Part shown: positions 7,965-14,792 of the stretch, piece after piece
How positions within the stretch are numbered: the first letter of the stretch is position 1
Layout of the letters: each line of letters opens with the position of its first letter
Assembly (NCBI GenBank): GCA_937870605.1
Contig: CALMZW010000026.1
Location: 1-26,985 of the forward strand
Length of the DNA stretch: 26,985 nt
From: an uncultured Synergistaceae bacterium
Lineage (GTDB): Bacteria > Synergistota > Synergistia > Synergistales > Aminobacteriaceae
Direction of reading: 5' to 3'
Translations under genes and position numbers: made by a program
Notes under the pieces: generated by a model
Told to the model about the DNA's origin: nothing
What the model saw: the letters and a program-made list of their open reading frames with translations, nothing else
The model's database searches: none

Positions 7965-8741
7965 ATGATCTATAACATCTTCCGAACGAGATTCATCCAG
8001 GGGCACCAGACGATGGCCTATCCGGCCGGCCCCGCTCCCGCCATGCCGGAGCGCTTCGCCGGCCTTCCGCGGCTCGACCGGTCCCGTTGCGCGGGGTGCG
8101 CCGGTCCCTGCGTCGACGCCTGCCCGACGGGCGCGATCCTTCGCGCGGACGGACGGCTGCGCTTCGACCTCGGACGCTGCGTCTTCTGCCGAGAATGCGA
8201 ACATGCCTGCCCGACCGGCGCCATCGCCTTCGGAAAAGACTATCGCCTCGCCTCGTCCTCGCGGGAGGGGCTTGTCGTGGGCGGCGCGAACGGCGAGCCG
8301 AACGCCGCGCCCGCCGCGCTGAACCCGGACGCATCCGGGCTGTACGGCCGCGTGTTTTCGCTCCGCGTCGTCAGCGCGGGCGGCTGCGGCGCGTGCGAGG
8401 CGGACACGAACGTCCTGAACACGCTCGCGTGGGATCTGGGACGCTTCGGCGTGTCGTACGCCGCGTCGCCCCGGCACGCCGACGGCATGCTGCTGATCGG
8501 ACCCGTGCCGGATAACATGGAGTACGCCGTCCGGGAAACATACGACGCCATCCCCGACCCGAAGTTCGTCATCGCCGTCGGAACCTGCGCGATATCGGGC
8601 GGCGCGTACGCGTCCCGGCCCGAGTGCCTCGCCGGACGCGGGGCGGTCGTTCCGGTCGATCTCTTCATCCCGGGCTGTCCGCCGCACCCGATGACGATCC
8701 TCGACGGCATGCTGCGATTCCTCGGAAAAGTCCCGGATTGA
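7965..8741 (+). CDS. Fusion of a 2[4Fe-4S] ferredoxin domain with a HyfI/NuoB-like small subunit
   Basis: This 258-residue protein joins two parts that are separate genes (hyfH, hyfI) in E. coli. The N-terminal domain carries two cluster motifs: C42, C45, C49, C53-Pro, with an unusual three-residue gap between the second and third cysteines, and C72, C75, C78, C82-Pro. A linker at about 92-125 leads to a NuoB-like domain in which all four cysteines for the proximal cluster (N2-like) are present: C141 and C144 in GGCGACE, C208 in GTCAISGG and C238 in IPGCPPHP. An unbroken electron path to the large subunit is thus kept although the metal site there is gone. Ferredoxin is the likely electron partner by analogy. 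A GGAGG site lies at 7951-7955. Confidence 0.88.
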   Translation: MIYNIFRTRFIQGHQTMAYPAGPAPAMPERFAGLPRLDRSRCAGCAGPCVDACPTGAILRADGRLRFDLGRCVFCRECEHACPTGAIAFGKDYRLASSSREGLVVGGANGEPNAAPAALNPDASGLYGRVFSLRVVSAGGCGACEADTNVLNTLAWDLGRFGVSYAASPRHADGMLLIGPVPDNMEYAVRETYDAIPDPKFVIAVGTCAISGGAYASRPECLAGRGAVVPVDLFIPGCPPHPMTILDGMLRFLGKVPD

Positions 8742-8771
8742 CCGCTTCCGGAGGAACGAGACGCTTCGTCG

Positions 8772-8804
8772 CCCGCCTGCGCGCGTTCGCAGGCGGGTTT
8801 TTTT
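8772..8804 (+). terminator. Strong Rho-independent terminator of the Ehr operon
   Basis: A perfect 10-bp stem (CCCGCCTGCG at 8772-8781 with CGCAGGCGGG at 8788-8797) and a six-base loop are followed at once by seven T residues (8798-8804). It lies 30 bases after the last Ehr gene, so hyfB-like to the ferredoxin/NuoB fusion forms a closed transcription unit. Confidence 0.93.
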
Positions 8805-8821
8805 GTCTCGAAATTTCGCTC

Positions 8822-8851
8822 TTGACACGGCGGGTTTCAGTGGGGTAGCAT
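8822..8851 (+). promoter_or_regulatory. Sigma70-type promoter of the first IclR gene
   Basis: A consensus TTGACA at 8822-8827 is followed, after 18 bases, by TAGCAT at 8846-8851. It starts just after the terminator T-run and about 46 bases before the IclR start codon. Confidence 0.65.
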
Positions 8852-8858
8852 ACGGACA

Positions 8859-8875
8859 TATTCGCGGTATGAATA
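8859..8875. promoter_or_regulatory. Candidate operator (inverted repeat) at the IclR transcription start
   Basis: The arms TATTC (8859-8863) and GAATA (8871-8875) flank a seven-base centre and sit at the predicted start of transcription. IclR proteins bind short imperfect palindromes and often repress themselves, so this is a plausible but weak autoregulatory site. The arms are short enough to arise by chance in AT-rich promoter DNA. Confidence 0.3.
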
Positions 8876-8897
8876 AAAAATCCGACAGGTGAAAAAC

Positions 8898-9662
8898 ATG
8901 GAAGATCAGAATTCCTCGATACGGGTTCTTGACCGGGCGTTTGCGATTCTCATGTACATGGCCGACGAAAAACGCCCCGTCGGCGTCACGGAAATAGCCG
9001 GTGCGACCGATCTTCCGAAGGCGACGGTCTACAGGATCCTCTCCAGCCTGGAGAACATCCGCGCCGTCATCACCCGGGGGCGCGAATACGCGGTCGGACC
9101 CACGATGCTCCTCTTCGCGGACGCCTACAGGGTGCGGACGGTGATCTCCGAAGTCGCCCATCCGTTTCTTCTCGGCCTTCGCAACGACACGAAGGAGACG
9201 GTGCATCTGTTCGTGTTCGAGAGCGGAGAGCTGTTCTACCTCGACAAGCTGGAGAGCCCGTATCAGGTGCGGATGCATTCGCGCGTCGGCGTCCGGGGCT
9301 CCCTCACGAACCTGTCGGCGGGGAAGGCGATCCTCGCAACGCTTTCTCCGGACGACCGGAAGGGGCTGAGCGAAGCGATTCCGGCCGAGCTGTTCTCCGA
9401 AATCCGCGAAATACGGAAACGCGGCTACGCCGTGGACGACGAACAGAACGAGGCCGGGTTGCGCTGCGTCGGCGCGGCCGTCACGGACGAACTCGGAAGG
9501 CCCGTCGGCGCGGTAAGCATATCGGCGCCGGTCTACCGCTTCCCGTCGTCCATGGTTCCGGAACGCGGCGAGATGGTGCGAACAACGGCCCGTGCGATCT
9601 CCGACGCGTTGCGTGCGTTTCAACAAACGCCGATACCTGTGCCCATACGGGCGCAGCAATAA
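8898..9662 (+). CDS. IclR family transcriptional regulator (1)
   Basis: This 254-residue protein has the two-domain IclR layout: an N-terminal winged helix-turn-helix (about residues 8-65, with VTEIAGATDLPKATVYRIL as the HTH core) and a C-terminal effector-binding domain with family features such as SAGKAILA and a C-terminal GAVSISAP strand. The ATG at 8898 is preferred over the GTG at 8889, because AGGTGA at 8887-8892 then serves as ribosome binding site and the GTG falls inside it. It precedes an aminotransferase gene by 18 bases and probably controls it and itself. The ligand is unknown; a ureide or keto-acid intermediate would fit the neighbourhood. Confidence 0.9.
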   Translation: MEDQNSSIRVLDRAFAILMYMADEKRPVGVTEIAGATDLPKATVYRILSSLENIRAVITRGREYAVGPTMLLFADAYRVRTVISEVAHPFLLGLRNDTKETVHLFVFESGELFYLDKLESPYQVRMHSRVGVRGSLTNLSAGKAILATLSPDDRKGLSEAIPAELFSEIREIRKRGYAVDDEQNEAGLRCVGAAVTDELGRPVGAVSISAPVYRFPSSMVPERGEMVRTTARAISDALRAFQQTPIPVPIRAQQ

Positions 9663-9680
9663 AGAAGGGGGCAGAATACT

Positions 9681-10841
9681 ATGCTGGCAACGAACAAGCT
9701 CGTCATGATACCGGGACCGACCCCGGTGGTGCGGTCCATCCAGGACCAGATGGCGCGGGAAACGGTGGCCTTCGGAGACGCGGCGTTCGTCGCGGATTTT
9801 CGTGATGTCCTGACGGACATGAAGGCGATGTGGAAGTGCTCGGGCGAGGCCTTTGTGGTTGCGGGATCGGGCACGATGGGCATGGAAATGGCCGTCGCGA
9901 ACGTCACGAAACGCGGCGACAAAATCCTGATCTGTTCCAACGGGTACTTCGGCGACCGGTTCATCGATATGTGCAAGCGCAAGGGACTCGAGACGGATGT
10001 CCTGTCCGTCGAATGGGGTTCGACCGTGACCCCGGAACTTCTCGACTCGAAGCTCTCCGCGAAGAAATACGACGTCGTCACCGTGACGCACGTCGAAACG
10101 TCCACCGGCGTGGCGGCCCCGGTCGCGGCGATCGGCGAGATGCTCAAGAAGAAGCACCCCGAAGTCCTCTACATCGTCGACGGCGTGGCCGCTACGGGCG
10201 GCGTCGAGCAGTACGTCGACCCGATGGGAATCGACATCCTCCTGTCCTGCTCCCAGAAGGCCTTCGGCGTGGCGCCGGGGCTCGCGCTCCTGTGGGCGAG
10301 CGAGCGTGCCGTCGCGAAGCGCAAGTCCCTGCCGGACATCCCCGAGTCGTACGTCGACTTCGAGAAGTGGCTTCCCGTCATGCACGATCCGAGCAAATAC
10401 TGGGGAACGCCCGCGATCAATCTGATCTGGGCCCTCAAGGAATCCATCCGCATCATGAAGGCCGAGGGGCTCCAGGAGCGCTTCGACCGTCACGTGCGGC
10501 AGGCCGCGATGTTCGACGCCGCGCTTGAATCCATCGGCTTCGAAGTCGCCGCGAAGAATCCGAACCGCGCGCCGACGCTCTCCGTCTACCTCTACCCGAA
10601 GGGCTCGAACATCGACGACGCGGCGTTCCGCAAGGTCCTGGCCGAAGAGGGCGCGCAGACGGCAGGCTGCCTCGGCGCGTACGCGGGCAAGGGCTTCCGC
10701 ATGGGACACATGGGCAACGTCGACAAGCACGTCCTCGTCTCCGCGATCGCGGCGGTTGAGCGCGCGTGCGTCAAGTGCGGCTACGCGATCGAATTCGGCA
10801 AGGCCGTCGGAACGCTCCAGAAGGGGCTCGTGAAGGAATAA
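9681..10841 (+). CDS. Class V PLP aminotransferase, alanine/serine/ureidoglycine-glyoxylate type
   Basis: This 386-residue enzyme belongs to the class V aminotransferases (AGXT/PucG branch), which move an amino group between glyoxylate or pyruvate and a small donor. The PLP-binding lysine is K193 in SCSQKAFGVAPG and the ring-nitrogen aspartate is D167 in IVDGVAATGG. Other signatures are PGPTPV near the N-terminus, the phosphate-side turn GSGTMGMEMA, ETSTG, and the carboxylate-binding arginine in GKGFRMGHMG. PucG, the ureidoglycine-glyoxylate aminotransferase of purine breakdown, is attractive given the hydantoinase/allantoinase genes nearby. Alanine- or serine-glyoxylate activity cannot be excluded from sequence. 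It is probably co-transcribed with the IclR gene upstream. Confidence 0.87.
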   Translation: MLATNKLVMIPGPTPVVRSIQDQMARETVAFGDAAFVADFRDVLTDMKAMWKCSGEAFVVAGSGTMGMEMAVANVTKRGDKILICSNGYFGDRFIDMCKRKGLETDVLSVEWGSTVTPELLDSKLSAKKYDVVTVTHVETSTGVAAPVAAIGEMLKKKHPEVLYIVDGVAATGGVEQYVDPMGIDILLSCSQKAFGVAPGLALLWASERAVAKRKSLPDIPESYVDFEKWLPVMHDPSKYWGTPAINLIWALKESIRIMKAEGLQERFDRHVRQAAMFDAALESIGFEVAAKNPNRAPTLSVYLYPKGSNIDDAAFRKVLAEEGAQTAGCLGAYAGKGFRMGHMGNVDKHVLVSAIAAVERACVKCGYAIEFGKAVGTLQKGLVKE

Positions 10842-10906
10842 CGCATCCTCCGGAGGAACAGAGAGCCTCCCGGTGAAACGCGAAGAAACCCTGCTTCCCC
10901 CTGAAC

Positions 10907-10946
10907 GCGACGAGGGCCCCCCGGAAACCCGGAGGGCCCTCGTCGC
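10907..10946. terminator. Long hairpin between convergent genes, probable bidirectional terminator
   Basis: A 13-bp perfect stem (10907-10919 with 10934-10946; GCGACGAGGGCCC and its complement) is extended by an inner CCGG/CCGG pairing. It sits between the aminotransferase gene (plus strand) and the HEAT-repeat gene (minus strand). No T-run follows on either side, so its strength as an intrinsic terminator is uncertain, but position and stability fit transcription ending from both sides. Confidence 0.6.
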
Positions 10947-10979
10947 ATAGTCTCTCTCTGCGGCGTGGACTGCGGCGCG

Positions 10980-12812
10980 TTACGGCGTCTTCGGCGCTTT
11001 CGAGAGCACCCGGCGCAACAGGTCGAGGTTCTGCGTGTCCTGCTCGGTTTCGAGCAGGCGCTGCAGGGTGTCGCGCGCGGCCGGGAACGAGTCCGTCCCC
11101 TTCGCGAGGGCGCGGATCATCTCGCCCCGGACGAGGGCGCTCTGTTCCTTCGGGGCGCTTTCGGCGAGCGCCGCGAACGCGTTGTCGTCGAGACCGCGCT
11201 GACTCATGCTGCGGACGACGGCGCTCCGAACCTCGGGAACCTTCTCGTTCGCGAGCGACGAGAGCAGCAGCTCTCCCGTCCGGGCGTCGGGCATCCGGCG
11301 GAGCGCCGTCGCCGCGGCCGCACGGGTCGCCGCGTTTTCCGAGGCGAGATAGGACTGGATTCGTCCCGCCGCGGCCGGATCGCCGGTGTTTCCGAGCGCC
11401 TTGAGCGCGACGCGGAGGTCCGGCCCCTCCTTTTCGGGGATCGCCGCGAGAAGGTCGGCCGTAACGGAGGACGCCGCGGGGTCGTCGTTGGTCCGCAACG
11501 TGGAGGCTACGGCGCCGAGCGCGAGAAGGGCCGTGCGCGACAGGTCGGCGACGTCCGGGCCGCCTTCCTTTCGGGCGATGGACCGGAGCCCGTCGCGCGC
11601 CTCGGTCGTCGGATGCGCGACGCCGCCGAGGGCGATGATCGCCCGGAGCGCGTTCATGTGCGACGCGCCCGGATCTCCGGCGATGTCAAGAAGAACCGTC
11701 TGCGCCGCGGGCGTGTCGCTCGTGCCGAGAAGGTCCATGAGCGCGGCCTGCGTCGCGTCGTCCGTTCCGGGGGCGAGCAGGCGCGCGGCGACGTCCCGCG
11801 CCAGTTCCGGGTGTTCCCGGAGCTGCGCGATCAGGTCGTCGAACGTCGCCCGGTTTCGCCGGTCGAAGCGGTCGAGGGACGCGGAAAACCTGGTCGCGGC
11901 TTCGTCCGCGCCGCCCGAGGCGGGGGCCGCATCGCCCGAAATCGCGACGACTGTTCCCGCGCCGGTCGAAGACGCCGCGGCGCGGCCGGCCTTTTGCATC
12001 GCGACGATTCCGGCGAGCGTGGCCGGAAGGTCCGGTGTTCCGGGAAGGGCCTTCAGGGAGAAGGCGAGCGTCGTCCTGAGCAGCGGCGCTTCGCCGCTGA
12101 ACGCGGCGAGGGATTCGCGCCCTCCGGCGGACTGAAGCCACAGGGTCGGCGAAAGTCGCGCGTTCGTGTCCGACGAAAGGATGTCGACGCGCATCGGCGC
12201 GGGAAGCGCAAGATAGCGCACCTTGCGTTTGCGGATCGCGCCGTCGGACGCCCGTTCGTACCGGGCCTCGTACGGTCCGGTCGCGTGTTCCTCGCGCGTG
12301 GTCCACGAGGCCGCGTCGCCCGAAACGACGATCTGCATGCTGCGGAGCGCTTCCCCGAGAACGATGCGTTCGTTGTCGGAAAGTGTCGGGGACAATCGGA
12401 CCGATTTGATGGTTCCATCGCTTCCGAAGAGTGCGGAGAACGGGAGCGAAAAGCGGTCACGCATTTCGGGACGGAACTCGCCGAAGATCTCGCACGAAAC
12501 CGGCGACAATCGCAGACCTGCGAGAACCGAATCCGCATCGGTCGAAAGGACCCGCATGTTCAGAATGCCGGAGATATGAATCGTCGGAGGAACGGGGGCG
12601 TCCGGAGACGCTCCCGTCGTAATGGCGCTCGTGACATCGACTTCGTAGCGCGCACCGCTTCCCGGCGACCACGCGAAGGTCGCCGCGGCGCGGGAAGGGT
12701 GTTGTCGCTCCGGCGGTTCGACCGGAACGCGGACTTCCGCTTTTCCGATGAGAAAAACCGCGATGGCCGCGATTGCGAGAAACGATGCGATAACGACGCT
12801 GCGACGCCGCAT
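10980..12812 (-). CDS. HEAT-repeat protein with vitellogenin-N/large-lipid-transfer-like N-terminal domain
   Basis: This 610-residue protein starts with a short basic stretch and a hydrophobic helix (about 6-22), so it is exported or membrane-anchored facing the periplasm. Residues of about 44-240 look beta-rich, beginning FAWSPGSGARYEV. From about 330 to the end the sequence is alpha-helical with repeated HEAT-like units. One contains ALGNTGDP (472-479), followed by ATALRRMP and EVRSAVVRS. The order of beta-sheet domain, then helical domain with ALGN.G.P and ALRR motifs, is that of the N-terminal lipid-binding module of vitellogenin and microsomal triglyceride transfer protein; to my recollection bacterial relatives occur, for example in myxobacteria. 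That assignment is pattern-based; HEAT repeats are the safer part. It follows the lipoprotein gene on the same strand by 18 bases, with GGAGG upstream. Confidence 0.7.
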   Translation of the reverse strand: MRRRSVVIASFLAIAAIAVFLIGKAEVRVPVEPPERQHPSRAAATFAWSPGSGARYEVDVTSAITTGASPDAPVPPTIHISGILNMRVLSTDADSVLAGLRLSPVSCEIFGEFRPEMRDRFSLPFSALFGSDGTIKSVRLSPTLSDNERIVLGEALRSMQIVVSGDAASWTTREEHATGPYEARYERASDGAIRKRKVRYLALPAPMRVDILSSDTNARLSPTLWLQSAGGRESLAAFSGEAPLLRTTLAFSLKALPGTPDLPATLAGIVAMQKAGRAAASSTGAGTVVAISGDAAPASGGADEAATRFSASLDRFDRRNRATFDDLIAQLREHPELARDVAARLLAPGTDDATQAALMDLLGTSDTPAAQTVLLDIAGDPGASHMNALRAIIALGGVAHPTTEARDGLRSIARKEGGPDVADLSRTALLALGAVASTLRTNDDPAASSVTADLLAAIPEKEGPDLRVALKALGNTGDPAAAGRIQSYLASENAATRAAAATALRRMPDARTGELLLSSLANEKVPEVRSAVVRSMSQRGLDDNAFAALAESAPKEQSALVRGEMIRALAKGTDSFPAARDTLQRLLETEQDTQNLDLLRRVLSKAPKTP

Positions 12813-12830
12813 GGATTGTATGCGCCTCCG

Positions 12831-14564
12831 TTACTGAAGCGGCACGGTTACGGACTGGCGCCTGTCGAGCAGCGTGTCCGTCTTGGAATACGTGGACCAG
12901 CTCACGAGGCTCCAGTCCTTTTCGTTCCATCCGCAGGGGTAGGGGATGACATGCCATTTCCAGCACGTCTTCGGCCACTTGACGAAAATCACGAGGCCGC
13001 CGTTCGGACCGGACAGCGTGTAGCCGACCGTCTCGTCGAGCGTTCCCGTGAGCTGCGTCGCGCCCGCGTCGGCCGCGATCGTTCCGCCGAGCTTCGTGTC
13101 GAAGGAACAGCCGATCAGATAGAGCGTTCCGCGAATGCCGCCCTTCGCGACGACGAGGTTGACGGCCGCGGAGGCGTACGCGCCGACGTCGACGAACGGC
13201 GACACGGTTCCCTCGAATTTCGAATTGACGCTGACGGTCGCCTTGATGCCGAGCGCGCCGCTCGCTCCGGCGCTGACTTCAACCGGAACGACGGCGATCA
13301 CGAACGTCTGCGAGTATCCCAGGTTCTTCTCGATCTTCCATGTCTTCTCCCACTCGAAGCCCGCGTTGCCGCTCTGGCTGTAGAGCGTGATCCCGGCGAA
13401 CTCGATGTCGAGATCGAACGCCGAATCGGTGGGCAGGATCGGGTTATAGTGCGCGTCCGACGTGATGCCGAGGAAGTCGAACGTGTGCCCGAGAACGGTC
13501 ACCGGCACAGTTCCCGATACGGACGCGCCGATTCCGTTGAGCCCGAACCACGCCTTGCCCAGGAAGTCCAGGTCCGCTCCGAAATATTTGTTGTCGAACC
13601 CCTTGCTGTAGCTCGTCTGGAAGTCGAGGCCGCCGTCGCCCTTCGACGCGACCGGGGCGCCCGCGTAGATATTCACGGGCTCAACGAGTTCGTTGTCGTC
13701 CGTCCGGCCCGCGAGCGTCAGGGCGTTCTCGTTCTCGTCGATCGCGTCGAGCGGATCGATGAGGACCTTCACGTTCGTCGAGGCCTTTCCTTCAAGGCGG
13801 GCGAGAACCTCCGGCGGGACGAGAAGATCCAGCATGACCGATTGCAGGACGTTCGCGTCAAGCGATGAAAGAACCAGGCTGTTTTCGAAGGCTTTGCCCG
13901 CGGAATTCCAGATCCGGACGGGTTCGTAGCCGGCGGTCGTCTCGACATAGGCCATGATGGCGACGTTCGAAGCGTCGTGTGCGACCGATTCAACGTCGAC
14001 CGTCATGGAAATGTGGTCGCGTTGATCTCCGTCGCCGAGTTCCTCGTCCTGCGAGATCACGAGGTACGAGGAATGGGCGTGAAGGGAATGGGCGACGAGA
14101 TCCGGCTTCCCCCCGTCCGCCGCTACGGTGATCGCGACGTCGCCGGGCGCTTCGTACGCGATGTCGTCCGGAAGCGAGGTTTCGAGCGGGTCGACGTGGA
14201 GCAGGAGACTGTAGGTCCCGGGCGGAACGTCGTCCGAGAAGACGAACGACTGCGCGTAGATGCGTTCTCCGGATGAAACGACCGGAATCGACGTGCTGCC
14301 GAAGTGATAGCTGTCAATCCGCTGTGTCGCTTCGTCCTTGCTGAGAAGGTAGTACGATATCCCGAGGTCGTTCCGGTCCGCGTCGCTGCTGAGCGTTACG
14401 GACAGCGAAACCGTGTGTCCCTTTTCGACCGTTTCCCGGGAAAGAAGCTCCACGGAACGCACCGAAACCTGCGACAGCGATACGGAATCGTTGCCGCCGC
14501 TGCACCCTCCGAGGACGAAGACGAGTTGCAGGAGCAGGAACCAGGCCAGATACTTTTTGCGCAT
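12831..14564 (-). CDS. Lipoprotein with CARDB-like repeats, paralogue A
   Basis: The true start is the ATG at 14562-14564, not the upstream extension. The protein then begins with basic residues, a leucine-rich helix and the lipobox LGGC, with the lipidated cysteine at C21, and GGGGAGG precedes the start. The mature protein (577 residues with signal) is predicted to be beta-rich. Two Ig-like, CARDB-resembling units are visible at about 28-150 and 155-300; the first includes VPPGTYSLLLHVDPLE and the second ends in IDPLDAIDENENAL. A C-terminal domain of about 250 residues has no family I recognise; it contains HTFDFLG, GTIAADAGATQLTGTLD and a Trp/Cys-rich stretch near the end. The residue after the cysteine is Ser, which suggests outer-membrane sorting if the host follows the E. 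coli rule. It probably shares a transcript with the HEAT-repeat gene downstream. Confidence 0.75.
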   Translation of the reverse strand: MRKKYLAWFLLLQLVFVLGGCSGGNDSVSLSQVSVRSVELLSRETVEKGHTVSLSVTLSSDADRNDLGISYYLLSKDEATQRIDSYHFGSTSIPVVSSGERIYAQSFVFSDDVPPGTYSLLLHVDPLETSLPDDIAYEAPGDVAITVAADGGKPDLVAHSLHAHSSYLVISQDEELGDGDQRDHISMTVDVESVAHDASNVAIMAYVETTAGYEPVRIWNSAGKAFENSLVLSSLDANVLQSVMLDLLVPPEVLARLEGKASTNVKVLIDPLDAIDENENALTLAGRTDDNELVEPVNIYAGAPVASKGDGGLDFQTSYSKGFDNKYFGADLDFLGKAWFGLNGIGASVSGTVPVTVLGHTFDFLGITSDAHYNPILPTDSAFDLDIEFAGITLYSQSGNAGFEWEKTWKIEKNLGYSQTFVIAVVPVEVSAGASGALGIKATVSVNSKFEGTVSPFVDVGAYASAAVNLVVAKGGIRGTLYLIGCSFDTKLGGTIAADAGATQLTGTLDETVGYTLSGPNGGLVIFVKWPKTCWKWHVIPYPCGWNEKDWSLVSWSTYSKTDTLLDRRQSVTVPLQ

Positions 14565-14673
14565 GAATATGCTGCCTCCCCTGTATTGGAATATGGAAGA
14601 ACGGAAAAAAACGCTCCGGCGGCGCGCGGGGATCGTTGCCGATCCGCATGCGTCGCCGGAATCTTCAAAGGTA

Positions 14674-14702
14674 TACATACCGCGTCGCCCCCGGATCGTC
14701 AA
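14674..14702 (-). promoter_or_regulatory. Promoter of lipoprotein A
   Basis: Read on the minus strand, TTGACG (14702-14697) and TATGTA (14679-14674) are separated by 17 bases, and the -10 region continues as TATGTATA. The paralogous gene has the same arrangement at 16635-16607, which supports both calls. The predicted leader to the ATG is about 100 bases. Confidence 0.6.
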
Positions 14703-14732
14703 GGCGCACAGGCGCGTAAATGCAATCCCGCG

Positions 14733-14772
14733 AAAAAAGCCCCCCGGGACGCAGCGCGTCCTGGGGGGCTTT
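14733..14772 (-). terminator. Rho-independent terminator of lipoprotein B
   Basis: On the minus strand a long G/C stem (14756-14771 with 14737-14752, one G-T pair, three-base loop) is followed by a run of T residues (the A-run at 14733-14738 on the plus strand). It lies 20 bases past the stop of the upstream lipoprotein gene and separates it from the promoter of the next one, so the two paralogues are transcribed separately. Confidence 0.9.
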
Positions 14773-14792
14773 CGGCGTCACGCTCCCGTGCG

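Noticed and set aside
7503..10730. Minus-strand open frame of more than 1000 codons
   Set aside because: It is Arg/Asp/His-rich low-complexity translation opposite well-supported plus-strand genes and spans a terminator and promoter; it is a high-GC shadow frame.
10965..13868. Plus-strand open frame of 967 codons
   Set aside because: It lies opposite the HEAT-repeat and lipoprotein genes, crosses their boundary, and has the Arg/Gly-rich composition of a shadow frame with no recognisable domain.
14565..14702. N-terminal extension of lipoprotein A to the upstream start
   Set aside because: The extension would run through the predicted promoter and place the signal peptide internally; the lipobox signal begins at the ATG at 14564.
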